Assembly: GCF_012911015.1 (NCBI RefSeq)
Contig: NZ_WVVV01000001.1
Coordinates: 62,001-126,000 of the forward strand
From: Chelativorans sp. ZYF759
Lineage (GTDB): Bacteria > Pseudomonadota > Alphaproteobacteria > Rhizobiales > Rhizobiaceae
Reading direction: 5' to 3'
DNA length: 64,000 nt
The translations under genes were made by a program, and so were the position numbers. Shown here piece by piece: positions 9,163 through 17,889 of this stretch (positions are counted from its first letter, which is position 1; each line of letters starts with the position of its first letter). The notes beneath the pieces are model-generated. The model searched no databases. It saw nothing but the letters and a program-made list of their open reading frames with translations, and was not told the origin of the DNA.

Positions 9163-10535
9163 TCAGGGCCACCGAGATGAATCTGCGAGCGGTCCAGGAC
9201 GGGCTGTTCCGGGCGCTGAGCATCGTGATCCTCGCGCTCGCCTTCGTCACCTTCCCGGTGGTGATGGCGGCGCGTGCCGATGTCGACATCCAGGAAGTCA
9301 CGTCCGAAAAGGGCATCACGGCCTGGCTGGTCGAGGACTACACCGTTCCGATCATCAATATCCGCTTCTCCTTTGCTGGCGGCAGCGTGCAGGAGCCTGA
9401 AGGCAAGGAGGGTCTCGCGAACCTCATGACCGGGCTCTTCGACGAAGGCGCGGGCGACCTGGAGTCGGCCGCGTTCCAGGAGCGGATGGACGATGCCGGC
9501 GGGGAGCTCAGCTTCTCGGCCTCGCGCGACGTGATCCACGGCTCGATCCGCATGCTGGCTGAAGACCGCGAGGAGGTGCTCGACCTCTTGCGCCTGGCGC
9601 TCACGGAGCCGCGTTTCGACGACGCCCCCTTCGAGCGGATCCGCGCCCAGATCCTGACCGGCATCCAGTCGCGCGAGCGCGATCCCGACCACCAGGGCCG
9701 CCAGGCCTTCGCGCGCGCGCTGTTCGGCGACCATCCCTACGGGCGCTCCGACGAAGGGACGAGCGACACGCTGGCCGCCCTCACGCCTCAGGACGTGCGC
9801 GGGCTCCATGAGCGCCTCTTCGCGCGCTCCAATCTCAACGTCGCGGTGGTCGGCGCCATCGATGCCGGCACGCTCGGCGAGGTGCTCGACGATGTCTTTG
9901 GCGACCTGCCCGAGGAAGCCGATCTCGCCGAGATCGAACCCGTCGAACCCGAACTCGCGCAGGAGGTGGCGTTCGAGTTCGCGCTTCCGCAGTCGACCCT
10001 GCAGCTGGTCTTTCCCGGGCTTGCCCGCGACGATGACGAATTCTTCGCCGCCTTCCTGATGAACCACATACTGGGTGGCGGGTCGTTCTCCTCGCGTCTC
10101 TTCAACGAAGTGCGCGAGGCGCGCGGGCTGACCTACGGCATCGGTTCCTGGCTGCGGACGGACGACTACTCCAATTCCCTCAACATCTCGACCTCGACAC
10201 GCTCCGACCGCGTGGAGGAAGCGATCGAGGTCATCGAAGCCGAAATCGCGCGGATGATCGCGGAGGGCCCGACGGACGAGGAACTGGCGGATGCGAAACG
10301 CTATCTCATCGGTGCCTATGCCATCAACAATCTCGACACCTCCTCCTCGGTCGCCCGCACGCTCGTGGAACTGCAGCGCAACGAGCTCGGCATCGACTAC
10401 ATTGCGCGGCGCGAGGAACTCATCAACGCGGTCACGCGCGATCAGGCTCACGCGGCAGCGCGGCGGCTTCTGACGGCCGACCCCGCGGTCCTGGTGATCG
10501 GACCGGCCAGGACCAGCACCGCCGAACCAGGCTGA
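9159..10535 (+). CDS. M16 family peptidase-like protein, non-catalytic partner
   Basis: Paralogue of the preceding gene (458 aa), translationally coupled through ATGA. It has a leader or N-terminal membrane segment (IVILALAFVTFPVVMAARA). The position of the HxxEH zinc motif is occupied by GLANLMTGLFDEGAG, so the protein cannot bind catalytic zinc the usual way. The C-terminal domain retains the R/Y pair (EARGLTYGIGSW) that stabilises bound substrate in M16 heterodimers. Together with the active subunit this is the well known alpha/beta arrangement of bacterial M16B proteins. Function: substrate binding or enclosure for the catalytic subunit. Confidence 0.9.
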   Translation: MIRATEMNLRAVQDGLFRALSIVILALAFVTFPVVMAARADVDIQEVTSEKGITAWLVEDYTVPIINIRFSFAGGSVQEPEGKEGLANLMTGLFDEGAGDLESAAFQERMDDAGGELSFSASRDVIHGSIRMLAEDREEVLDLLRLALTEPRFDDAPFERIRAQILTGIQSRERDPDHQGRQAFARALFGDHPYGRSDEGTSDTLAALTPQDVRGLHERLFARSNLNVAVVGAIDAGTLGEVLDDVFGDLPEEADLAEIEPVEPELAQEVAFEFALPQSTLQLVFPGLARDDDEFFAAFLMNHILGGGSFSSRLFNEVREARGLTYGIGSWLRTDDYSNSLNISTSTRSDRVEEAIEVIEAEIARMIAEGPTDEELADAKRYLIGAYAINNLDTSSSVARTLVELQRNELGIDYIARREELINAVTRDQAHAAARRLLTADPAVLVIGPARTSTAEPG

Positions 10536-10566
10536 GCCAAACGCGCGCCTCTTGCCGGAGCCGGAC

Positions 10567-11463
10567 ATGCCCGCACGCCTTGCAGACCGGAAAAGCGCGC
10601 CGCCCAAGGGCCGCGAACATTCGGGGCCGACGGTCGGCGTCGCGCTCGGCGGCGGCGGCGCACGAGGTCTGGCCCACATCCACGTCATCGAGGCGCTGGA
10701 CGAGATGGGTATCCGGCCCACCGTGATGGCCGGCACCTCGATCGGCTCGATCATCGGGGCCGGTGTCGCGGCTGGCATGAGCGGTCGCGACATCCACGAG
10801 TTCGCCGAGGAGACGCTCGGCCAGAAGGCCGAGGTGCTGAGCCGGATCTGGCGCTCGCGCCCTTCGAGCATTTCGGAACTCGTGGAGGGAGGCGTCCGCC
10901 TCGGCCAGTTCAACGTAGAGCGAATCCTGCGCTCGTTCCTGCCGGAATCCATCCCCGGAACCTTCGCCGAACTCGCGATCCCGTTGCGGGTGGCCGCCAC
11001 CGACTATTACGCCCATGAGACGCTGGTCATGGAAGAAGGCGATCTGCCGCGCGCGCTGGCGGCGTCGTCTGCGATCCCGGCGGTATTCCGGCCGATCCAG
11101 CACAGGGGCCGGCTTCTGATTGACGGCGGCTTTTCGAACCCCGTTCCCTTCGATCTCCTGCGCGACCGCGCCGATATCGTGATCGCCGTGGATGTCGTCG
11201 GCGCACCCGTTGCGGAGAGCCCGAAGATTCCCAACACGATCGATCTGAGCATCGGGGCGAGCCAGATCGTCATGCAGCAGGTCGTGGCGCTGAAGCTGAA
11301 GGAATGGCGGCCGCACATCCTGCTGCGCCCCGCGGTTTCGCGCTACAAGGTTCTCGACTTCCTCAAGATCGCGAACGTGCTGGAAAGCAGCCGGTCCATC
11401 CGCGAGGAAACCAAACGCGCCGTGGAAGCCGCGTTTGAAGGCATCGAGTCCACCCGCTCCTGA
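10567..11463 (+). CDS. Patatin-like phospholipase / RssA-type serine hydrolase
   Basis: Patatin-fold hydrolase (298 aa). The oxyanion-hole loop GGGGARGLAH is followed by the nucleophile elbow GTSIG with Ser58, and the dyad Asp lies in IDGGF (Asp186). Such enzymes release fatty acids from phospholipids or act on lysophospholipids; the short single-domain form resembles E. coli RssA. No signal peptide or membrane segment is seen, so a cytoplasmic or inner-membrane-surface location is likely. ATG 10567 has CCGGAG upstream; TTG 10552 is an alternative five codons earlier. It follows the M16 pair by 31 bases and may share their transcript. Physiological substrate unknown. Confidence 0.88.
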   Translation: MPARLADRKSAPPKGREHSGPTVGVALGGGGARGLAHIHVIEALDEMGIRPTVMAGTSIGSIIGAGVAAGMSGRDIHEFAEETLGQKAEVLSRIWRSRPSSISELVEGGVRLGQFNVERILRSFLPESIPGTFAELAIPLRVAATDYYAHETLVMEEGDLPRALAASSAIPAVFRPIQHRGRLLIDGGFSNPVPFDLLRDRADIVIAVDVVGAPVAESPKIPNTIDLSIGASQIVMQQVVALKLKEWRPHILLRPAVSRYKVLDFLKIANVLESSRSIREETKRAVEAAFEGIESTRS

Positions 11464-11471
11464 ACCCCGGC

Positions 11472-12758
11472 TCAGATGCGGTCGCGAAGCGCGTACCAGT
11501 TCAGCGCCAGATAGAGCAGCACGGGACGCAGGGCCTTGCCGCCGGGAAATGCCGGTATCTTCAGTTCCTCGAACAGCTTGAGCCGGTCGCGGTTGCCCGA
11601 TACCGCTTCCGCGTAGAGCTTGCCGGCGAAATTGGCCAGCATCACCCCATGGCCCGAGAAACCGCCGATCGAGATCACATTCGGCTTCACCTCGCGCATA
11701 AAGGGCTTGCGCGGCATGGTGATGCCGACATAGCCGCCCCACGCATGCGTCAGTTCGACATCCGCCAGATCCGGATACACTTCCGCGATCTGACGGCGGA
11801 TGGCGTTCTCGATGTCGCTGGGATCGGAGGTCGAATAGATTTCGCGACCGCCGAAGAGAAGACGCCCGTCGCCCGTCTTGCGGAAGTACCGCACCACGAA
11901 GCGTGAATCGTCGACGCTCTCGCCGCCCGGCAGGACGGGACTGTCGTCGCCCAGCGGCGGGGTGGCGCCGATGAAGGATCCGATCGGCATGATGTGGGCG
12001 GCCGAGACGGGATCGAGATCGCGCCCATGCGCATTCGTCGCCACCAGCACCTTGTCGGCGGTCACCGTGCCCGAAGGGGTTCTGACGATCACCTTGCCGC
12101 CAGCGGTCTCGATGGCGGTGACGGGCGTATTCTCATGCAGCAGCGCGCCGGCCGCGCTTGCCGCGCGCGCTGTGCCGACGAGCAGCTTCAGCGGATGGAT
12201 ATGACCGGTTCCCGCATCCCGCATGCCCCCGAAATAGCGTCGCGAGCCGACCCGCCAGGCCGTCTCCTCGGCATCCATGAAGCTGACATGAGGATAGCCG
12301 ACCCGGTCGGTGAGATAGTCGCAATAGGCCCGATATTCGGCGACGTAGCGCTTCTTGTGCGCCACGGAGAGATGACCGGGCCGGTAGTCGATGTCGATGC
12401 CATTGGCCTCGGAGAATTCGAGCAGATGCGCCTTCGCTTCCTCGGCAAGGTCGAAAAGCGCCTTGGCGCGGGTCCATCCCAGTTCCTGCTCGAGCTCGTC
12501 GACGCCGGTGCGCTGGCCGGTGTTCAACTGTCCGCCATTGCGACCCGAGGCGCCATCGCCGAAGCGGTACTGTTCGAGAAGGAGCGCGCGCACGCCGGAC
12601 TTCGCGAGATGGACAGCAGCCGACAAACCGGTGAAACCGCCACCGATGATCGCGACATCTGCACGCGCATCGCCGTTCAGTGCGGGGTAGGTGGGCCGGT
12701 CACCGACCGAATCCTCATACCAGGAGACACCGGGGGAGATCGGGGATTGGTAGCGCAT
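11472..12758 (-). CDS. FAD-dependent oxidoreductase, PuuB-like (gamma-glutamylputrescine oxidase type)
   Basis: DAO-superfamily flavoenzyme (428 aa). The N-terminus carries WYEDSVGDRPTYPAL typical of PuuB-like enzymes, then the FAD dinucleotide fold DVAIIGGGFTGLSAAVHLA and the SGRNGGQLNTGQR loop. Length matches PuuB (about 426 aa). Likely reaction: O2-dependent oxidation of an amine or N-substituted amino acid, releasing H2O2; gamma-glutamylputrescine is only the best guess as no other puu genes are adjacent. ATG 12758 is preferred (CAGG seven bases upstream); the frame extends to 12842 without leader-like sequence. It is convergent with the patatin gene and stands 95 bases downstream of the response regulator on the same strand. 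Confidence 0.82.
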   Translation of the reverse strand: MRYQSPISPGVSWYEDSVGDRPTYPALNGDARADVAIIGGGFTGLSAAVHLAKSGVRALLLEQYRFGDGASGRNGGQLNTGQRTGVDELEQELGWTRAKALFDLAEEAKAHLLEFSEANGIDIDYRPGHLSVAHKKRYVAEYRAYCDYLTDRVGYPHVSFMDAEETAWRVGSRRYFGGMRDAGTGHIHPLKLLVGTARAASAAGALLHENTPVTAIETAGGKVIVRTPSGTVTADKVLVATNAHGRDLDPVSAAHIMPIGSFIGATPPLGDDSPVLPGGESVDDSRFVVRYFRKTGDGRLLFGGREIYSTSDPSDIENAIRRQIAEVYPDLADVELTHAWGGYVGITMPRKPFMREVKPNVISIGGFSGHGVMLANFAGKLYAEAVSGNRDRLKLFEELKIPAFPGGKALRPVLLYLALNWYALRDRI

Positions 12759-12853
12759 GACTGGACCTGAACACGAATTGCGCGCCATGTCTTTGGCGGC
12801 TTGGGTTTCCAGTCTTTTGGACGATGTAGGCGAAGATGCCAAGCACCCGTGGT

Positions 12854-13513
12854 TCAGCCCTCCGTCGCCAGCGGCTCCGTGGCAATACGCGAAAGCCGGA
12901 TCACCGCCTGTGTGCGGCTATCCACCCCGAGTTTCTGAAGGATCGCGGAAACGTGGGCCTTCACCGTGGCTTCCGAAACATGGAGTTCGAATGCGATCTG
13001 CTTGTTAAGGAGCCCTTCGGCCAGCATGGACAGGACGCGCGTCTGCTGCGGCGTCAGCGTACGAAGCCGCGCGATGAGGTCGCCGATCTCGGGATCGCCT
13101 TCGACACCGAGTTCCATGCCTGCCGGCTTGACGATCTCGCCGTCGATGACCCGGCGCACGGCGCCCCGGATTTCGTCCATGCTGGCGGATTTGGATATGA
13201 AGCCCGATGCGCCCAGCTCCAAGGCCCGGCGAATGGTGGCTGCGTCGTCATGTGCGGAGACGATCACGATCGGCAAGGAAGCGTCCATCCCGCGCAGCGC
13301 GACAAGGCCCGAAAGACCGCTGACGCCGGGCATGGAAAGGTCGAGAAGAACGAGATCGATCTCCTGACCGCCGCCGATAAGGGATTTGGCTCCTTCGAAG
13401 TCTCCGACTTCGATTATCCGGCTCTGGTCGTCTATGCCCGTCAAGGCCTGCCTGAGGGCTCCACGAAATAGCGGGTGGTCGTCCGCGATGACGAAGCTTA
13501 TTCCGGTTGCCAA
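12854..13513 (-). CDS. NarL/FixJ-family response regulator with LuxR HTH (orphan)
   Basis: Two-domain regulator (219 aa). Receiver domain: acidic pair IADDHP near residues 9-14, phospho-acceptor Asp58 in LVLLDLSMPG, Lys108 in FISKSAS. The C-terminal LuxR-type HTH (LTPQQTRVLSMLAEGLLNKQ, then SEATVKAHVSAILQKLGV) binds DNA. The start is a TTG at 13513, directly behind GGAGGGG at five bases; this yields the exact family length, whereas an upstream ATG at 13819 would add about 100 residues that do not look like protein of this family. It resembles AgmR-type regulators. No histidine kinase is adjacent, so the partner is encoded elsewhere or the protein is an orphan. Confidence 0.88.
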   Translation of the reverse strand: MATGISFVIADDHPLFRGALRQALTGIDDQSRIIEVGDFEGAKSLIGGGQEIDLVLLDLSMPGVSGLSGLVALRGMDASLPIVIVSAHDDAATIRRALELGASGFISKSASMDEIRGAVRRVIDGEIVKPAGMELGVEGDPEIGDLIARLRTLTPQQTRVLSMLAEGLLNKQIAFELHVSEATVKAHVSAILQKLGVDSRTQAVIRLSRIATEPLATEG

Positions 13514-13757
13514 ATCTTCCCCTCCCGCGCTCTCCCCGCCGCTTTTGCAGCGAAAAGAGGGTGCGAAGGTCGATCTTGCCTTTACTGGGTGCAATTTACA
13601 ATGCTCGCGGTCCCTGGCTGGCCCAGTCGGCAAAAAGGGGCGCGAAAGCCGCGCTGCCGCGAAACGGCATCGCAAAAGCGTGAATTGTGGGAACTTATAC
13701 TTTCGTCGAAGATTTTCTGGAAAGGATGTATCGGGAACCAGATCCGGGATCATCTCC
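13514..13757. promoter_or_regulatory. Divergent intergenic region, response regulator / membrane protein
   Basis: This 244-bp gap separates the minus-strand response regulator from the plus-strand small membrane protein and must hold both promoters. An AT-richer stretch lies at about 13680-13730. No convincing -35/-10 pair or operator was recognised by eye. Confidence 0.3.
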
Positions 13758-14162
13758 ATGGATAAGATCCAGAAAATTGCGACTTTCTGCACGGCAAGGC
13801 TCGTTTTCCTGGCGGGCATCGCGATCTACATCGTCATGATGTTCTTTTCGGCCGATCCCTCTTTCGCCTTCAAGGCCGGTGCGACCCTCACCCTGCTCAT
13901 GGCGGGCATCCTGGTGTGGAAGGCTCATTTCATCAAACGGCAGGAACCCAGCAGCACCGAGGTGTGGCTCTATCTCGACAATGCCACGCGGCCCCGCAGC
14001 GCGAAGGCCAAGCGCGACTTCGCCGAGAAGCTCGGGCAGGTTTATGGGCGGTTTTCGCTGCACAGCCTGGCGATCGCCTGCATCATGTTTGCGATCTCGA
14101 GCGGCCTGCTGGACGTGCTGGAAGACCCGGGGACCCAATCCCTTCTGGCGGGCGCCTACTGA
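13758..14162 (+). CDS. Small integral membrane protein of unknown function
   Basis: A 134-residue protein with three predicted membrane segments (about residues 12-31, 36-53 and 98-116) and a charged cytoplasmic loop (KRQEPSSTEVWLYLDNATRP). No family motif was recognised. ATG 13758 is the first start that gives a sensible product; the frame is open further upstream but that part overlaps the divergent regulator gene. The ribosome-binding site is weak. The stop lies four bases from the convergent proC stop. Codon use is ordinary for the window, supporting a real gene. Function unknown. Confidence 0.65.
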   Translation: MDKIQKIATFCTARLVFLAGIAIYIVMMFFSADPSFAFKAGATLTLLMAGILVWKAHFIKRQEPSSTEVWLYLDNATRPRSAKAKRDFAEKLGQVYGRFSLHSLAIACIMFAISSGLLDVLEDPGTQSLLAGAY

Positions 14163-14166
14163 CAGC

Positions 14167-14985
14167 TCAGGCTCGGCCGAGTTCCTCCGAGCGATTGCGT
14201 GCCGCCTCGACGGCCTTTTCCATCAGTTCGAGAAGTCGGTGCTCGCCCATCAGAACGTCGAGCGCGGCCTGCGTCGTGCCGTTGGGACTCGTGACCTGAC
14301 GACGCAGTTCGGCAGGGTCTTCCTCCGTTTCGATGATCAGGCTCGCTGCGCCGAAAGCGGTCTGGCGCGCCAGGAGCGCTGCCACGTCGCCCGGCAACCC
14401 GGCCTTCTCGCCCGCCTTGGTCAGGCATTCGACGAAGTGGAAGAGATATGCCGGCCCCGAGCCCGACACCGCCGTGACGGCGTCCATCAGACCCTCGTCG
14501 GCGATCCGTGCGACTTCCCCGCTCGCTGACAGGAGGTCGGCGACAAATTTCTCTGTCGGTCCATCGACATTGGCGTTGGCGACGAGGACCATCATGCCCT
14601 TGCCGATCGAGGCGGGCGTGTTGGGCATGCATCGCAGGATGGGCGTGTCCGAGCCCAGAATGGCCTCGAAGGCTGCGATCGACGTGCCCGCGGCCACGCT
14701 CACGAACGCGCTGCCGGATTCCGCGAAGGTGCGATAGGCTGGCACCACTTCGCCGACCGATTGCGGCTTCATGGCCAGAACGATCAGTTCAGGGCGCAAT
14801 CCGTGTTCGAGAGAGGCCGGTTCGGCCACGACCTTGACCCCGAGCTTGCGGGCCTTTTCAGCATTGTCGTGACCGGGCTCGACGACCGCAACGTCTTCCT
14901 GGGCAAGGCGCCCGGCCGTGAGCCAGCCTGACAGCATTGCGCGGCCCATATTGCCGCAGCCCACGAGTACCACCTTGATGCCCAT
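14167..14985 (-). CDS. proC: Pyrroline-5-carboxylate reductase
   Basis: Cytoplasmic NAD(P)H-dependent enzyme (272 aa) making L-proline from 1-pyrroline-5-carboxylate. The dinucleotide fold VVLVGCGNMGRAML begins at residue 4. The family signature region SGSGPAYLFHFVECL and the substrate-loop sequence TSPNGTTQAAL are present. ATG 14985 follows GGAGGA at seven bases; the ATG at 15003 is less likely. In related genomes proC often sits in small operons with proteins of unknown function; here it faces a small membrane-protein gene and lies 147 bases downstream of a small HTH-like gene on the same strand. Confidence 0.96.
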   Translation of the reverse strand: MGIKVVLVGCGNMGRAMLSGWLTAGRLAQEDVAVVEPGHDNAEKARKLGVKVVAEPASLEHGLRPELIVLAMKPQSVGEVVPAYRTFAESGSAFVSVAAGTSIAAFEAILGSDTPILRCMPNTPASIGKGMMVLVANANVDGPTEKFVADLLSASGEVARIADEGLMDAVTAVSGSGPAYLFHFVECLTKAGEKAGLPGDVAALLARQTAFGAASLIIETEEDPAELRRQVTSPNGTTQAALDVLMGEHRLLELMEKAVEAARNRSEELGRA

Positions 14986-15131
14986 GGTCCATTCCTCCCG
15001 CAAGATTAGCTTCTTCGGCAGACTGTTTGGACCGGATGACGATTTCGTGCAATGCAGCGGGTCGGAAGGTCGTGTCTCAAATTGCCGATCACGCCAGGGG
15101 GGCGCTTCTGGACGTCAGGACCGGCAGGCCC

Positions 15132-15332
15132 TTAGTGGGTCGTATCGCGACGCAGAAGGGTAACGAGAACGGTCCGCATCGCGGAGTATTCTTCGCTGCC
15201 GATTTTGACTTCCCGGTCTCCCCTTGCCTTTCGCGGCGAAAAATTCGCGCGTCGCAGCGCAGCTCCGAACACGGCCGCATCGACCCCGATGTCATGAGCC
15301 ATATTCTCGACGGTCGTGTGTTTCGCTAGCAT
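15132..15332 (-). CDS. Small HTH-like protein, function unknown
   Basis: A 66-residue basic protein starting at ATG 15332, preceded by TAGGAG at six bases, which is the main reason to accept it. Residues 7-30 (TVENMAHDIGVDAAVFGAAL and following) have the spacing of a helix-turn-helix, and the C-terminal half (AMRTVLVTLLRRDTTH) is basic. Similar short putative DNA-binding proteins exist as hypotheticals in Hyphomicrobiales, by resemblance only. It is followed by proC after a 147-bp gap. The role, if regulatory, is unknown. Confidence 0.55.
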   Translation of the reverse strand: MLAKHTTVENMAHDIGVDAAVFGAALRRANFSPRKARGDREVKIGSEEYSAMRTVLVTLLRRDTTH

Positions 15333-15443
15333 GAACGCTCCTATGCTTCAGTCTGAATATATAGGTATTCCCGCCTGGAGCGGCAAACGGGTTGGGCGAA
15401 CCCGCAGATTACAGACTGAGGCACCGCCGGCTCGGAGCGGGGG

Positions 15444-16760
15444 CTACGCGTGCGACTTTTCGGGGATCGTGGACCGCGACACCAGTCTCAAGCCGAGCGC
15501 CGCAAGGACAAAAACCATCCAGACGGGGTCCGCGCGCCGGAAGAAGAAGCTTTCCAGAAGGGCGTTGAGGAGGGTGTAGGTCAGCATCATCAGGAAGAGA
15601 TCGGCCAAAAGCACGTTGGTCCTGAAGAGCGGAGCGCGCGCATAGTCGCGCAGGGGTATGAACACGAAGACGAGGATGGCGACGACCAGCGTCGGCAGCC
15701 CCATGGTGAGCGCGACATCGAGATAGCCATTATGCGCGTGCACGATGTTGCGCACGTCCCAGGCCATGTCGAAATGCATGTCGGTCTGGTTGACCGCCAC
15801 CGCGCCCCAGAAGCTCTCATATCCATAGCCGGACCAGGGGCGTCGCCCGATCATGTCGAGCGAGAATTCCCAGATGGCCAGTCGTCCCGTGTAGGTCATG
15901 TCGGGCAGGTTCGCTTCCGCAAGCCGGGCCACGGGATCGAAAAGCGCGATGCCGATCGTTGCGACCGCCCCGAGCACGAGGCCTACAGCAACGGCAAGCG
16001 ATGTCAGCCGATGCAGACCCAGGAAACGCGGCAGCAGCACCACCAGTACCGTAATGGGGAGGAGGCCGGCGGCCGTCTTCGAACCGGTGTTCCAGACGAA
16101 GACGAAAGCGGCGAGAAGGATGGCCGCGCCGAGCGCGAGACGGCCCTGGCGCATCAGAAAGAGCCCCACGAAGCCGATGGACGCCACCACGGGGCCGGCA
16201 ATGTTCTTGTGCGAGAAGACCCCTCGCCACATCCCGGCATGTTCGGGCTCCGGGCCGACCGCGCCGTGGACCGCCGATCCCGGCAGCAGGAAGACACCGA
16301 AATAGCAAAGGCCAAGAGTGACCACCGAGGCAAAGGTGAGGACGAGGGTGAATGCGCCCATGTCGCGCGGAAGACTAAGGACCGCCGCCACGCTGATTAT
16401 CGCGATCACCGTGAAGGCATAAGAGCGGAGCGCGCCGTCGCTGTCATGCGAGGTCAGCACGGATATGCCGGCGAAAAGAAGCAGAAGAAGCCACCAGGGG
16501 CTGATGATCGACAGGACGGTCCGTCGGTCGGCGAGCATCAGCATGGAGAGAAGCGCCAGCGCTCCCATCACCCCGTAGCCGAGCTGGTTCAGCGGATCGC
16601 CACCCGTGCCGACGGCCTCGCTGGATGACGAGAAGGGCCGGAACGTCAGAAATAGCGCTGTGAGGATGAGTGTCGCGACGACGGACGCAATGGCCGCTGC
16701 CCCGTCGGTCGCCCGGTCGGCGGCCGGCTCAATTCTTCTCTGGCTGACGATACTGTTCAT
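15444..16760 (-). CDS. O-antigen ligase-like / Wzy-type polysaccharide protein
   Basis: Polytopic inner-membrane protein (438 aa) with about eleven predicted membrane spans and one large periplasmic loop near residues 310-360 containing GYGYESFWGA and IVHAHNGYLDVALTMG. The H-x-H-N-x-Y/F-L pattern is characteristic of the O-antigen ligase/ExoQ/Wzy family, which joins or polymerises lipid-linked glycans at the periplasmic face. ATG 16760 overlaps the upstream GT2 gene by 32 bases; ATG 16802 is an alternative. Coupling to a glycosyltransferase and the divergent GT operon place it in surface-polysaccharide assembly. Ligase versus polymerase cannot be decided from sequence alone. Confidence 0.82.
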   Translation of the reverse strand: MNSIVSQRRIEPAADRATDGAAAIASVVATLILTALFLTFRPFSSSSEAVGTGGDPLNQLGYGVMGALALLSMLMLADRRTVLSIISPWWLLLLLFAGISVLTSHDSDGALRSYAFTVIAIISVAAVLSLPRDMGAFTLVLTFASVVTLGLCYFGVFLLPGSAVHGAVGPEPEHAGMWRGVFSHKNIAGPVVASIGFVGLFLMRQGRLALGAAILLAAFVFVWNTGSKTAAGLLPITVLVVLLPRFLGLHRLTSLAVAVGLVLGAVATIGIALFDPVARLAEANLPDMTYTGRLAIWEFSLDMIGRRPWSGYGYESFWGAVAVNQTDMHFDMAWDVRNIVHAHNGYLDVALTMGLPTLVVAILVFVFIPLRDYARAPLFRTNVLLADLFLMMLTYTLLNALLESFFFRRADPVWMVFVLAALGLRLVSRSTIPEKSHA

Positions 16761-17724
16761 TGACGTAGCCAAATTCGGCCAGAACCCTTCCTGCCGCGAC
16801 ATATACCGGATAGATCGCCGATGCTGGCCATCGTTTCGTGACCAGCCTGGCGGTCGCTCGCAGCGGGGAGGCGGCCAGCAGCGCCAGGCTCTTGCCCGTG
16901 ACGCGCATACGACCCCATGGGCTGTCGGCCCGGTAGCCGCGCTCCACCAGTGTTGAAATGACGCCGTTTCTCAGCGAGCGGGATCTGATCCAGTCCGATT
17001 CGAGCCGGCGCGGCGGGATGGTCTCGTGAACTTGGCCTTCGGCGCACCAGGCAAGCACGAAACCCTTCTTGCGGGCACGGCTCAGAAAGTCGGAATCGCC
17101 ACCACCCATGAAATTGAAACGCAGATCGAGAAAGGGCGGTCCCATCGCCATGAGGACCTGGCGGGTCAGCAGAAGATTGCCGGAGGAATACAGTGCCTCG
17201 ACCCTCCCCGTTCTTTGATGGGGAGGAGAAAAAACCGGATGGTCGGCCCAGCGCGCATGGGCAGGGTTGTCGAACACCGGCACTTGCGGCCCTCCGACAA
17301 TGTCGGCACCGAGCGCTTCCGCCGCAGAGCACATGTTCTCCATCCAGCCTATATCGGCCAGCTCGTCATCGTCGATCGACAGCAGGTAGCGAAAGCGCGG
17401 AAAGACCGACAGGGCCGTCTCCCAGCCCGCATTATAGGCGCAGCAATTGCCGCGCTCGTGGGCGACGATACAGAGGCCCTGCGCCTCGCCCGTTTCGAAA
17501 AATGGGCCGGCGGCGGCGAGACCTTCGCGCTGCTCTGCCTCGTTCTCGACCACGATCACGGCAAAGCTGCGCGCAGTCTCCTGCCCGAGGATCGAACGAA
17601 GGGTCGCGATGAGGTGGTCGGGCCGGCGGAATGTGGGAACCACGACGACGCACTCGATCGCCTCGGGCTCCAAACCCGGCGAACGAAGCCCGATCGTGTG
17701 CGTGGATGTGCCGGTCTCGGTCAT
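16729..17724 (-). CDS. Glycosyltransferase family 2 protein
   Basis: GT-A fold transferase (331 aa). The N-terminal nucleotide-sugar fold starts at IECVVVVPTFRRPDHLIATL, and the metal-binding DxD equivalent is SIDDDE. The acceptor-side block FNFMGGGDSDFLSRARKKG is present, with a late E-x-x-P segment (VHETIPPRR). No membrane domain is obvious beyond a hydrophobic C-terminal patch. It overlaps the O-antigen-ligase-like gene by about 32 bases, so the two are co-translated on the minus strand. Donor and acceptor sugars unknown; a role in polysaccharide repeat-unit assembly is inferred from context. Confidence 0.86.
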   Translation of the reverse strand: MTETGTSTHTIGLRSPGLEPEAIECVVVVPTFRRPDHLIATLRSILGQETARSFAVIVVENEAEQREGLAAAGPFFETGEAQGLCIVAHERGNCCAYNAGWETALSVFPRFRYLLSIDDDELADIGWMENMCSAAEALGADIVGGPQVPVFDNPAHARWADHPVFSPPHQRTGRVEALYSSGNLLLTRQVLMAMGPPFLDLRFNFMGGGDSDFLSRARKKGFVLAWCAEGQVHETIPPRRLESDWIRSRSLRNGVISTLVERGYRADSPWGRMRVTGKSLALLAASPLRATARLVTKRWPASAIYPVYVAAGRVLAEFGYVNEQYRQPEKN

Positions 17725-17889
17725 GAAATCGCGCTCTGCCTCGCCTGCAGCTAATACGCGCGGCGCTTAAGGTCGCGTTAATCGTCTTGCCGATCGCGGT
17801 CGGCTTTGCGCGACAATTAAGAATGTTAGCGATCGGCTTAGTCAGGTTTTCATCCGAAACCTGTATTCGGCGTATCGGGAAGGTTAGCG
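17725..17889. promoter_or_regulatory. Divergent promoter region of the polysaccharide locus
   Basis: A 165-bp gap between GT2 (minus) and GT4 (plus). AT-richer patches near 17760 and 17815-17880 are consistent with back-to-back promoters driving the two polysaccharide transcripts. No operator was recognised. Confidence 0.3.

Noticed and set aside
12759-12842. N-terminal extension of the PuuB-like oxidoreductase
   Set aside because: Extra 28 residues do not align with the family; the internal ATG at 12758 has a better ribosome-binding site.
13514-13819. 100-residue N-terminal extension of the response regulator
   Set aside because: Receiver domain begins right after the TTG with a strong ribosome-binding site; the extension has no fold and covers the divergent promoter.
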